From Christensenella sp. UBA4636 (GTDB lineage Bacteria; Bacillota; Clostridia; Christensenellales; Borkfalkiaceae): a stretch of DNA of 48,757 bases. Positions within the stretch are counted from its first letter, which is position 1. Every line of letters starts with the position of its first letter. Where the stretch lies: positions 40,066 to 88,822 of the forward strand of contig DHMS01000035.1 in assembly GCA_002405915.1 (NCBI GenBank), read 5' to 3'. Of the stretch, positions 41,465 to 47,573 are shown piece after piece. A model generated the notes under the pieces. It had not been told where the DNA came from and searched no databases. It saw only the letters and a list, made by a program, of their open reading frames with translations. Both the position numbers and the translations under genes were made by a program.

Positions 41465-41812
41465 CTACCTCGCAAATTTGATTTTTTCGGCGAATTTTAT
41501 TAACGGCTCTCGCCTTGCCGCAAGTTCTGATATTCTGCTGTCAAGCTCGCGCCATTGGTGTTCGACCGCCTCTAAATCGTCTATCGTCGGCACCTTGTAG
41601 CCCCTTTGGTCGCTCGTCGCGATTATGGGCTTGCGCTTCGCTATTATGGAGATTAAATCTCTTACCCGTCGCTCGCTGCTCGAATTGTATTCCCAACCGA
41701 GAAACGAGCAAAGCTCTTCTTTCGTTACCGGGCGCGCTTCCGTCCTTAGGTATCTGTATACCTCGTTAGCCCGCCGCTTAGTCTCTTCGGATAGTTCGGG
41801 CTTGCCTATCAT
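41465..41812 (-). CDS. winged-helix DNA-binding protein
   Basis: 115 residues. LSEETKRRANEVYRYLRTEA, PVTKEELCSFLGWEYNSSSE and RRVRDLISIIAKRKPIIATS form a winged helix; a coiled coil follows. ATG at 41812 has AGGGGTG and overlaps the stop of the 28-residue gene before it (ATGA); longer upstream starts would cover that gene. Probably an early regulator. Confidence 0.65.
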   Translation of the reverse strand: MIGKPELSEETKRRANEVYRYLRTEARPVTKEELCSFLGWEYNSSSERRVRDLISIIAKRKPIIATSDQRGYKVPTIDDLEAVEHQWRELDSRISELAARREPLIKFAEKIKFAR

Positions 41813-41895
41813 AGTATCACCCCTAAGGCGATTAAAACCGCCGATATTCCGAGAGCTATTAAAGCGTACTTCCACCCGTTACTCTCTACTTTCAT
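41809..41895 (-). CDS. 28-residue single-pass membrane peptide
   Basis: Frame from ATG 41895 (ribosome site GGGGGTG): MKVESNGWKY followed by ALIALGISAVLIALGVIL, a clean hydrophobic helix. Overlaps upstream and downstream genes by a few bases (ATGA at the end). Packing and ribosome sites make it credible. Function unknown. Confidence 0.6.
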   Translation of the reverse strand: MKVESNGWKYALIALGISAVLIALGVIL

Positions 41896-42127
41896 TTCGT
41901 TCACCCCCTACTACGTATCGCGCGATATCTAAGTGGAACGCGTCGATATAGTCTTGTAAGTGTATCTTGCCTTGTATGCCTAATCGGTCGCTCTTGAACT
42001 TGACTTGCTTTATTATCGCGCCCGCCTTGCCGCGGTCAACGCCGAGTAGCTCCATTACGTCCGATATTCCTAAGAAGTCCTTGCTCAATATTTCTTCTCG
42101 CCTCTGCGGCGTTGCGCACCCTTCCAT
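41879..42127 (-). CDS. excisionase-like small HTH protein
   Basis: 82 residues. Central HTH LGISDVMELLGVDRGKAGAI followed by IQGKIHLQDYIDAF, the layout of small excisionase or DNA-architectural proteins. Second regulatory gene of the leftward operon behind the Cro-like gene. Confidence 0.55.
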   Translation of the reverse strand: MEGCATPQRREEILSKDFLGISDVMELLGVDRGKAGAIIKQVKFKSDRLGIQGKIHLQDYIDAFHLDIARYVVGGERNESRE

Positions 42128-42131
42128 TTCC

Positions 42132-42332
42132 TTATTCCTCTGTTCCGAAAATTTCTAAAAGCTCGGGAATTGTTACCCCTAACTTTTCCGCCAAAGGCTT
42201 CCAAAGGTTCGCCCTCGGAAAGCATTCGCCTTTCCACCACTTCGCTACCGTCGGCGTGCTTACGCCGAGTTCGTTCGCAAGTTTCGGTTGCGAATAGCGG
42301 TTTTTTCTGCACAATTCTTCAAAATTGCTCAT
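42132..42332 (-). CDS. Cro-like XRE regulator
   Basis: 66 residues, one HTH_XRE domain (YSQPKLANELGVSTPTVAKW, WKGECFPRANLWKPLAEKLG). Lies in the leftward early operon, opposite to the CI-like gene at 42816, so a Cro role is probable. Confidence 0.75.
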   Translation of the reverse strand: MSNFEELCRKNRYSQPKLANELGVSTPTVAKWWKGECFPRANLWKPLAEKLGVTIPELLEIFGTEE

Positions 42333-42359
42333 TGTCGTTCGCTCCTTGTTTTGTTTTTA

Positions 42360-42482
42360 ATGGTTCGTGATTGATAACCCTCAATCACGAAAAGGGTGGT
42401 TTGGCGACCGTTTATGTGCCATACAACGGAGTTTGCCTAATGGTCTGCAGTTGATGACCCACAGCTGCAGAAAGGGTTTTTT
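42360..42482. ncRNA. tandem pseudoknot element, strand uncertain
   Basis: Two similar modules, each TAATGG, stem, loop with ACCC, closing stem, AAAGGGT. Module 1: TCGTGATTG (42365-42373) with CAATCACGA (42382-42390), loop ACCC 42377-42380 with GGGT 42394-42397. Module 2: TCTGCAGTTG (42444-42453) with CAGCTGCAGA (42462-42471), ACCC 42457-42460 with GGGT 42474-42477, then six T. A third hairpin CCGTT/AACGG lies between (42408-42429). Stems differ in sequence but pair in both modules. As plus RNA the one mismatch becomes G-U and the T-run would be a terminator; as minus RNA it lies between the 48-residue gene and the Cro-like gene. Confidence 0.5.
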
Positions 42483-42506
42483 ATAAGGAGAATATGAGTT
42501 GTGTAA

Positions 42507-42653
42507 TCAGCATTTTTCGGAAAGCGCGTATATCTCGCCGCTTCCCCTCTTCAATTCGATACACGCTTTCACTTCCGCGTCGACTACGTCGTACGCTTTT
42601 AGTTCGTGTATCAGTTCGTCGGTTTGGAAGTCGTATATGTAATAGGTTTTCAT
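42507..42653 (-). CDS. 48-residue early protein, first gene of early operon
   Basis: Frame from ATG 42653 with GAGGT: MKTYYIYDFQTDELIHEL, AYDVVDAEVKACIELK, GEIYALSEKC. Small alpha/beta-looking protein of unknown function. About 55 nt behind the leftward early promoter start point. Confidence 0.6.
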   Translation of the reverse strand: MKTYYIYDFQTDELIHELKAYDVVDAEVKACIELKRGSGEIYALSEKC

Positions 42654-42681
42654 TTTTCTTACCTCGTTTATTTTTTTGTTT

Positions 42682-42699
42682 GGTTCCTTTTTTGGAACC
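42682..42699. promoter_or_regulatory. operator 1 of the lysis-lysogeny switch
   Basis: Perfect palindrome GGTTCCTTTTTTGGAACC just downstream of the leftward -10 box. Further GGAAC half-sites lie at 42727-42731 and 42779-42790 (GGAACTTTTTCC), inside the spacers of the two divergent promoters. Confidence 0.6.
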
Positions 42700-42709
42700 T
42701 TGTGCCTAT

Positions 42710-42738
42710 ATTTTAGTATATCTTCGGGAACTTGTCAA
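42710..42738 (-). promoter_or_regulatory. leftward early promoter
   Basis: Minus strand TTGACA (42733-42738), 17-nt spacer containing a GTTCC half-site, TAAAAT (42710-42715). Confidence 0.8.
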
Positions 42739-42767
42739 CTGTTTTTTAACGATTTATCAAAAAAAAG

Positions 42768-42796
42768 TTTACATTTTTGGAACTTTTTCCTATAAT
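42768..42796 (+). promoter_or_regulatory. promoter of the CI-like repressor gene
   Basis: TTTACA (42768-42773), 17-nt spacer containing GGAACTTTTTCC, TATAAT (42791-42796). The leader to the ATG at 42816 is only about 13 nt. Confidence 0.8.
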
Positions 42797-42815
42797 CAAA
42801 ATAGGAGTTACGAAA

Positions 42816-43106
42816 ATGGATATAAAAACAATCAAAACATTTATGAAACAGAACCACATTACCTATGATGACCTCGCTAAAAAGTCGGGGCTATCAATCA
42901 GTACTATAAAAAAGGTACTTTCGGGTATATCGCAATACCCAAGAGTTGATACCATGCAAGCCATAGAGCATTCACTTGGAATCGACGAGCCGCAAACCCT
43001 TTCAAGCGAACAGCAAGAACTATTCTCGCTCATTCAATCGCTATCGGACAATGAAGTTAAGGCAATGAATGATTACTTGACCTATTTATTAAGCAAGCGT
43101 AAGTAA
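42816..43106 (+). CDS. CI-like XRE repressor (short form)
   Basis: 96 residues. HTH_XRE at 9-60 (HITYDDLAKKSGLSISTIKK, VLSGISQYPRVDTMQAIEHS) and a helical tail (ELFSLIQSLSDNEVKAMNDY). No LexA-type peptidase domain, so induction is not by self-cleavage; removal by the DinD-like antirepressor or a protease is more likely. AGGAG ribosome site. Confidence 0.8.
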   Translation: MDIKTIKTFMKQNHITYDDLAKKSGLSISTIKKVLSGISQYPRVDTMQAIEHSLGIDEPQTLSSEQQELFSLIQSLSDNEVKAMNDYLTYLLSKRK

Positions 43107-43214
43107 GCGTTTTTTTGTTTGCGCCTTTAATTTTAGCGAAAAAAAAAACATGTCAACTGTTTTGACACGTTTTTCGAAAATTAGTTTTAATTTTTTTAGA
43201 ATTTTTGTTAAAAA

Positions 43215-43243
43215 CAAGAAAAAAGCAGAGCGTTTACTCTGCT
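43215..43243 (-). terminator. cassette-type terminator, copy 3
   Basis: Minus strand stem AGCAGAG/CTCTGCT (43224-43230 with 43237-43243) then TTTTTTCTTG. The flank GAATAACAC.CAT before it is shared with copy 1. Left of it (43150-43166) is an inverted repeat TGTCAA/TTGACA of unknown use. Confidence 0.85.
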
Positions 43244-43251
43244 AATGTGTG

Positions 43252-43527
43252 TTATTCTTCGTCTATATCGTCCTCGCTTGTATCAAAGCCGTACTTCTCT
43301 TCAAGCGATAAAATATAACGCATAAATTTGACAAAATCTAAGTAAGCGCGGTCTTGGTCGGGGTTTTCCTCGTCGTCGGCGTTTGCAAAATCAATATTGT
43401 TGTCTTTAATATAATTGATAATATCCCGCGAAACGCCTAAATCGCGCCCGACTAAATACGCGTAGGTTTTTCTACTTGGACTGCCTACTTTATCAAGCAA
43501 TGCCCTTAACTCTTCAAGGTCTGTCAT
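43252..43527 (-). CDS. acidic partner (candidate immunity/antitoxin), copy 2
   Basis: 91 residues: TDLEELRALLDKVGSPSRK, NYIKDNNIDFANADDEENPD and EEKYGFDTSEDDIDEE. Paralogue of 13960-14241. ATG at 43527 overlaps the upstream stop (ATGA) and has GAGGAG; a longer upstream frame only re-reads the partner gene. Same cassette structure as copy 1. Confidence 0.75.
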   Translation of the reverse strand: MTDLEELRALLDKVGSPSRKTYAYLVGRDLGVSRDIINYIKDNNIDFANADDEENPDQDRAYLDFVKFMRYILSLEEKYGFDTSEDDIDEE

Positions 43528-43853
43528 ATACGTCTCCTCGCTAAAATCAAATAATCGTAATCTTGTTCTTTTCCGAATAAAGCAATAAAATATTGATAAC
43601 CCGAAACAAACACCGTAATGTCGCACTCACCGTACCTTTCAAGTGTTTTTCGGTTCGGACTTATCATATTAAACACTGCGCTCGTTAAAGCTTTAGTTTT
43701 TCGATAGCGGGGCGGTTGCCTATCCGCTTTGATTATCTCGTCGTAACTTGCGTTCTGTCGAAATTCTTTCTTTTCTGTTTTTCTCCCCTCGCTTCCTTTC
43801 TCGGTGAACTGTCCGAGTTCGTCGCGCGGGTGGTCATCTTCGTGCCATATCAT
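43524..43853 (-). CDS. HPRD-tag effector-like protein, copy 2
   Basis: 109 residues. Tag WHEDDHPRDELGQFTEKG, then KEFRQNASYDEIIKAD, then a C-domain with TSAVFNMISPNRKTLE, ITVFVSGYQYFIALFG and DYDYLILARRRI. More than half of the residues match copy 1 at 14238-14561. ATG at 43853 with AGAGGT upstream. It lies in the regulatory region and could therefore be expressed in the lysogen. Confidence 0.75.
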   Translation of the reverse strand: MIWHEDDHPRDELGQFTEKGSEGRKTEKKEFRQNASYDEIIKADRQPPRYRKTKALTSAVFNMISPNRKTLERYGECDITVFVSGYQYFIALFGKEQDYDYLILARRRI

Positions 43854-43894
43854 ATTAGCATACCTCTTTTTGTTTGTCAACTCTTTCGAGCGGT

Positions 43895-43945
43895 ACTTCT
43901 TTATGCTAAGATTATACAACAACTAAATAGTTCACAACGTATCAA
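43895..43945 (-). promoter_or_regulatory. promoter region of cassette copy 2, GTATCA-type
   Basis: Minus strand: GTTGATACGTTGTGAAC, then TATTTAGTTGTTG and TATAAT, nearly the same as at 44730-44775 where the sequence is GTTGATACGCCGTGAAC and TATTTACTTGTGA before TATAAT. The likeness runs on through CATAAAG.AGTACCG. Suggests duplication of a regulated promoter. Confidence 0.55.
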
Positions 43946-43949
43946 CTTT

Positions 43950-43985
43950 CAAATAATAAAAAAAGGACGAGCCGAAGCCCGCCCA
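43950..43985 (-). terminator. intrinsic terminator (minus strand)
   Basis: Minus strand stem GGGCGGGC/GCTCGTCC (two G-U pairs) with a TTCG tetraloop, then seven T. Could end the leftward transcript of 44207-44713. Confidence 0.6.
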
Positions 43986-44004
43986 CAAATGAGGTAATTA
44001 TATT

Positions 44005-44229
44005 ATGAGAAGAAAAAATAACAGAGTAGACCAAGCAGCAGAAGAATACGCTAAATTCTTCGAGGGTGGTTATTATGAAACGAAAATCAAGCCCGCAATT
44101 GACGCGGGAGTTTCCCGTGAAGAGATTATTTTAATGCTTGTTAATAGCGAAGTTAAAGACACTAACGCTTACAACAAAGCGATGATTGCCCTTAACGAAC
44201 GCGACTCTAAGAAGCAAAATAATCAATAA
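44005..44229 (+). CDS. small phage protein, unknown
   Basis: 74 residues: RRKNNRVDQAAEEYAKFFEG, KPAIDAGVSREEIILMLVNS. Helical, soluble. Good ribosome site GAGGTAA. Runs opposite to its neighbours and overlaps the end of 44207-44713 by 23 nt. No clear promoter. Confidence 0.6.
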   Translation: MRRKNNRVDQAAEEYAKFFEGGYYETKIKPAIDAGVSREEIILMLVNSEVKDTNAYNKAMIALNERDSKKQNNQ

Positions 44230-44713
44230 ACATAGGTTCTTGTTGTAATAATTTCCAAAATTTGAGAATAAAAGGACCCGCTACAGATACACTCTTTTTG
44301 CCGTCTGCCTCTACGAGGTAGTAAAAACACGGCTCTTTCTTGTCGCCTTTGTAATTATACAGAGTGCCGACATATTTTGCGGTACATTTTTTATATGTAT
44401 CGATTATCTGCTCCTTCGTTTTTCTACGCGCGCAATAACGAGTCGTAAAACGGAAACGGACGAATTCTTTCAATTCTTCGACGAGTTCCTTATCTTCGGG
44501 CGCGGGTTCAACCTTTTTACCCTTGTACTTATACGGTACGGTTTCCGCAACCGCCTCAAAAATTGAGGTTGCATTGCGAAGCGTTTCGTTGCTCATTCCG
44601 AGCATTCGTGCCTCGAATATATGCTTATCTTCGCACCAAAGGTACGAGGCAAGGTGTCTAAGCCCCCACGAATATATTTCGTTCGTCTTGTTTTTAGTAT
44701 AGATTTTTTCCAT
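44207..44713 (-). CDS. phage protein of unknown function in the regulatory region
   Basis: 168 residues: EIYSWGLRHLASYLWCEDKH, a helical first half, then a beta-rich half (YVGTLYNYKGDKKEPCFYYL, VSVAGPFILKFWKLLQ). No known family recognised. GGAG ribosome site and own GTATCA-type promoter region. Position between repressor loci suggests a lysogeny-expressed accessory gene, perhaps superinfection exclusion or defence; not shown. Confidence 0.6.
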   Translation of the reverse strand: MEKIYTKNKTNEIYSWGLRHLASYLWCEDKHIFEARMLGMSNETLRNATSIFEAVAETVPYKYKGKKVEPAPEDKELVEELKEFVRFRFTTRYCARRKTKEQIIDTYKKCTAKYVGTLYNYKGDKKEPCFYYLVEADGKKSVSVAGPFILKFWKLLQQEPMFIDYFAS

Positions 44714-44729
44714 AACGGTACTCCTTTAT

Positions 44730-44775
44730 GATAGCATTATATCACAAGTAAATAGTTCACGGCGTATCAACTTTT
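44730..44775 (-). promoter_or_regulatory. promoter region of 44207-44713, GTATCA-type
   Basis: Minus strand GTTGATACGCCGTGAAC then TATTTACTTGTGA and TATAAT, 40 nt before the start codon. See the parallel site at 43895-43945. Confidence 0.5.
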
Positions 44776-44787
44776 TAATTTAAGTCA

Positions 44788-44895
44788 TCAACTTTTCCGT
44801 TTAAGGTCTTTTGCCTTTTTAATCATTGCTTCAAGTTCTTGCTTTGTAAGTTTCGCCGCGATTATGCGACGAATGAGTTTAATTTTTTCATTCAT
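44788..44895 (-). CDS. 35-residue basic peptide
   Basis: Frame from ATG 44895 behind AAGGGGG: MNEKIKLIRRIIAAKLTKQE, LEAMIKKAKDLKRKS. Amphipathic and very basic. Strong promoter and ribosome site argue for a real gene, divergent from the XRE gene at 45038. Confidence 0.6.
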   Translation of the reverse strand: MNEKIKLIRRIIAAKLTKQELEAMIKKAKDLKRKS

Positions 44896-44917
44896 AGGTA
44901 TGTCCCCCTTTGGCTCA

Positions 44918-44946
44918 ATGATACCACACAAGCGTCGGCAAGTCAA
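44918..44946 (-). promoter_or_regulatory. promoter of the 35-residue peptide
   Basis: Minus strand TTGACT (44941-44946), 17-nt spacer, TATCAT (44918-44923); the -10 box itself includes a GTATCA half-site. Confidence 0.7.
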
Positions 44947-44955
44947 TACTCAATT

Positions 44956-44998
44956 TTGATAAACACCGTATCAATTGTGATACTTTCGAGTATCAAAT
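44956..44998 (+). promoter_or_regulatory. promoter and operators of the membrane XRE gene
   Basis: TTGATA (44956-44961), 17-nt spacer, GATACT (44979-44984). The palindrome GTATCAATTGTGATAC (44968-44983) covers spacer and -10; another GTATCA lies at 44990. Likely autoregulatory operators. Confidence 0.55.
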
Positions 44999-45037
44999 AC
45001 GGTTTTTATAGATAAAACACTTTAATAAGGAGCGAAA

Positions 45038-45388
45038 ATGAAGTACGAAGAACTCAAAGCACTCAAAGACAAATCGGGCTTAACCGCCCAACAAATCGCC
45101 GACAAAAGCAATATACCGTTGTCCACCGTCAAGCGCGTTCTTTCGGGGCAAACGCAAGACCCGGGCTACGAAACGCTTACGGCGATTATCAAAGCAATGA
45201 CGCCCGAAAACGAAGAAAAACCCGACGACCGCGAACGCATTATCGAAATATACGAACGCGCGATTGAGCAGAAAAACAAGCTCATAAAAGCATTAGGCAT
45301 TGTTTGTCTTGTGTTCTGCGCCGTGTTTATTTTTTTACTTATTTGGGACTTGTGTAACCCGAATATAGGCTTTGTATATAGGAAGTAA
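45038..45388 (+). CDS. membrane-anchored XRE regulator
   Basis: 116 residues. HTH_XRE at about 8-58 (LTAQQIADKSNIPLSTVKRV, LSGQTQDPGYETLTAIIKAM), a helical linker with a coiled coil (ERIIEIYERAIEQKNKLIKA), and one C-terminal membrane helix (GIVCLVFCAVFIFLLIWDL). A DNA-binding domain held at the membrane could respond to envelope state or infection. First gene of a rightward trio with the antirepressor and integrase; AAGGAG ribosome site. Confidence 0.8.
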   Translation: MKYEELKALKDKSGLTAQQIADKSNIPLSTVKRVLSGQTQDPGYETLTAIIKAMTPENEEKPDDRERIIEIYERAIEQKNKLIKALGIVCLVFCAVFIFLLIWDLCNPNIGFVYRK

Positions 45389-45403
45389 TAAAGGAGTTTT
45401 ACT

Positions 45404-46246
45404 ATGGATAACAACGTTAAATTATTTGAAAGCAAGGAAGTGCGCACCCTTTGGAACGCAGAGCAAGAAGAATGGTATTTCTCGGTCGTGGACGTGGTCG
45501 CCGTTTTGACGAACAGTGCCGACCCGAAACAATACATAAAAAAAATGAAGAACCGTGACCCCGAACTTTTAGTCAAGTGGGGTACAATTTGTACCCTTGT
45601 TGAGATGACCGGTAAAGACGGGAAAAAAAGAAAAATACTTGCGGCAACTACGCAAGGCATTTTGCGCCTCGTTCAGTCTATTCCCTCGCCTAAGGCAGAA
45701 CCTTTTAAAGTATGGCTTGCGCGCGTCGGAAGCGAACGGCTTGACGAGATAGCCGACCCCGAAAAGGCAATCGCCCGCGCCGTTGACTATTACCGCAAAA
45801 AAGGCTACCCCGAAGATTGGATAAATCAACGCTTGCTTTCCGTCAAGATACGAAACACCTTGACCGACGAGTGGAATCAGCGCGGAATCACCGAAAGCAA
45901 AGAGTACGCTATACTTACAAACGAGGTAATGAAAGGCTGGAGCGGTTTAACAGTAAAAGAATACAAAGAAAAGAAAGGTTTAAAGAAAGAGGGCTTGCGC
46001 GACAATATGACAGACCTTGAACTTGTTCTTACAATGCTTGCGGAAGCGACCACGACAAACCTTTCGCAACAAGAACAGCCCGAAACTTTCGCAAAAAGCA
46101 AGGACATTGCAAAGCGCGGCGGAAAGATTGCCGGAGAAGCGCGCAAAAGCGTTGAAAAAGGTTTAGGGCATTCCGTCGTTTCGTCTGCAAACGCTAAGGA
46201 TATCGGCTTACTCGATACTAAAAAGGGCAAGAAGCCTATTGAGTAA
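45404..46246 (+). CDS. Bro-N / DinD-like antirepressor
   Basis: 280 residues. Bro-N domain at 1-110 (LWNAEQEEWYFSVVDVVAVL, ILAATTQGILRLVQSIPSPK, AEPFKVWLARVGSERLDEIA) and a second half like E. coli DinD (AVDYYRKKGYPEDWINQRLL, RNTLTDEWNQRGITESKEYA, ILTNEVMKGW), ending SVEKGLGHSVVSS-AKDIG. DinD inhibits RecA filaments; Bro-N proteins antagonise repressors. Here it may tie induction to the DNA damage response. AAAGGAG ribosome site. Confidence 0.85.
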   Translation: MDNNVKLFESKEVRTLWNAEQEEWYFSVVDVVAVLTNSADPKQYIKKMKNRDPELLVKWGTICTLVEMTGKDGKKRKILAATTQGILRLVQSIPSPKAEPFKVWLARVGSERLDEIADPEKAIARAVDYYRKKGYPEDWINQRLLSVKIRNTLTDEWNQRGITESKEYAILTNEVMKGWSGLTVKEYKEKKGLKKEGLRDNMTDLELVLTMLAEATTTNLSQQEQPETFAKSKDIAKRGGKIAGEARKSVEKGLGHSVVSSANAKDIGLLDTKKGKKPIE

Positions 46247-46248
46247 TT

Positions 46249-47382
46249 ATGTTATACATATCATCGAATAAATATAATATACAAGAACGAAAAACAAAAC
46301 TCCGCGGCAAGGTTTACGACGTTGTTTTCCGAGTGGTAACGGAAGACGGCACCGAGATACAAAAGAAGCTTTCGGGTTACGAAACGAAAGCTCTTGCCAA
46401 AGCCGCTTATTTGTCGTTTGTGACGGAAAACTGCACGCTATGGAAGCAGAACCCGCTAAAAAAGAAAAAAGCCGTAGAAAAGGGAAAATCGACCTTTAAA
46501 GTAAAAGAACTTCTGCCGATATATGTAAACGCAATCATAAATCAAAATAAAGAGAGCGTTGTATGGGATAGAAAACTTATACTAACAAACTTCGTTCTTC
46601 CCTCGTTCGGAGAAAAGCAAGTAAACGCGATAACTAAAGAGGACTTGTATAAATGGCAAGACGACCTTTGGCAACGAAAGAATCCGCGCACAAACGAATA
46701 CCTTTCTTCCCGTTATCTCTTGAAGATTAGACAATCGTTTTCAATGTTCCTCGACTTTGCCGAAAGCCGTTACGGCGTAAAGAACCTTTTAAAAGAAGTA
46801 AAGCCGCCGAAGAAACGAGAGTCAAAGCCCGTTATGCAGTTTTGGACGAAAGACGATTTTAAAAAGTTTATAGACGTGGTAGACGATAAAATGTATCACG
46901 CCCTCTTTTCCGTCCTCTTCTATACCGGACGCAGAAAAAGCGAAGTGCTTGCACTCACTCCGTCCGACCTTAAAATATCGCATATTAACTTTAACAAGTC
47001 GCTTACTATCCGAACCCTTGACGGTTCGCCCTACAAAATCACTTCCACCAAAGCCGACAAGTGCTACACTACGCCCATTTGCGACACTCTTTGGGACGAG
47101 CTTTGCTCCTACACGCCGCAGTCGCCTTTCCTCTTCGGTGGAGAAAAGCCCGTCGCTTACGAAACCTTAAGGCGCAAATTTGCAGAATACACGCAAAAAG
47201 CGGGTCTTAAGCCCATAAGAATACACGACTTAAGGCATTCGTTCGTATCAATGTGCATTCACCTCGGAGCTAACTTCATGGTCGTTGCTGACCTTATAGG
47301 TGATACTGTCGAACAAGTCACGAAAACATACGGGCATATGTACGAAACGGACAAGCAAAAAATCGTCGATTTGATAGGCTAA
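46249..47382 (+). CDS. int: tyrosine integrase
   Basis: 377 residues. N-terminal arm-binding domain, core-binding SAM-like domain (VLPSFGEKQVNAITKEDLYK), catalytic domain with Arg in FYTGRRKSEVLAL, HDLRHSFVSM, a third conserved position in VADLIGDTVEQVTK, and the nucleophile Tyr in KTYGHMYE. Integrates at tRNA-Leu. Next to attR, 2 nt after the antirepressor gene. Confidence 0.95.
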   Translation: MLYISSNKYNIQERKTKLRGKVYDVVFRVVTEDGTEIQKKLSGYETKALAKAAYLSFVTENCTLWKQNPLKKKKAVEKGKSTFKVKELLPIYVNAIINQNKESVVWDRKLILTNFVLPSFGEKQVNAITKEDLYKWQDDLWQRKNPRTNEYLSSRYLLKIRQSFSMFLDFAESRYGVKNLLKEVKPPKKRESKPVMQFWTKDDFKKFIDVVDDKMYHALFSVLFYTGRRKSEVLALTPSDLKISHINFNKSLTIRTLDGSPYKITSTKADKCYTTPICDTLWDELCSYTPQSPFLFGGEKPVAYETLRRKFAEYTQKAGLKPIRIHDLRHSFVSMCIHLGANFMVVADLIGDTVEQVTKTYGHMYETDKQKIVDLIG

Positions 47383-47405
47383 AAGGGCATAAAAAAAGAC
47401 GGCAT

Positions 47406-47438
47406 TTTTACTAAAAAAACGCCGCTTTTGTTACTAAA
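47406..47438 (+). repeat. integrase arm-type repeats, right end
   Basis: TTTTACTAAA near 47406 and TGTTACTAAA at 47429-47438, matching four copies near attL. The GGC/GCC inverted repeat around them could also end integrase transcription. Confidence 0.5.
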
Positions 47439-47514
47439 TTGCTACAATTTTAAAAATACGCAATATATTGTGGTTTGCGTAGCAAAAATTATACTATATT
47501 TAGTATATTTCGCC

Positions 47515-47531
47515 TCCCTTCATCCGCACCA
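47515..47531. other. attR core
   Basis: TCCCTTCATCCGCACCA, identical to the tRNA-Leu end at 11058-11074. Confidence 0.9.
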
Positions 47532-47533
47532 AA

Positions 47534-47571
47534 AGCCGCGCGGCTCCTTTCACGGGGTCGCGCGGCTTTTT
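47534..47571 (+). terminator. intrinsic terminator after attR
   Basis: Stem AGCCGCGCG/CGCGCGGCT (47534-47542 with 47559-47567), five T. Directly follows the CCA of the attachment core, so it would have served tRNA-Leu before integration of the prophage. Confidence 0.8.
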
Positions 47572-47573
47572 CG

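Larger units (their letters stand above)
11058..47531. mobile_element. temperate prophage integrated in tRNA-Leu
   Basis: About 36.5 kb between two copies of TCCCTTCATCCGCACCA. It contains integrase next to attR, a CI/Cro-type switch, replication and recombination genes, a late regulator, terminase, portal, capsid, tail and fibre genes in the usual order. No structural gene is visibly broken. Not recognised: an endolysin and a long tape-measure protein. Morphology cannot be fixed; a very short-tailed or podovirus-like particle is possible. Confidence 0.93.

Noticed and set aside
38047..42700. Phage-encoded replicative helicase or polymerase
   Set aside because: No protein in the early operon has Walker motifs or polymerase motifs; only initiator and loader are present.
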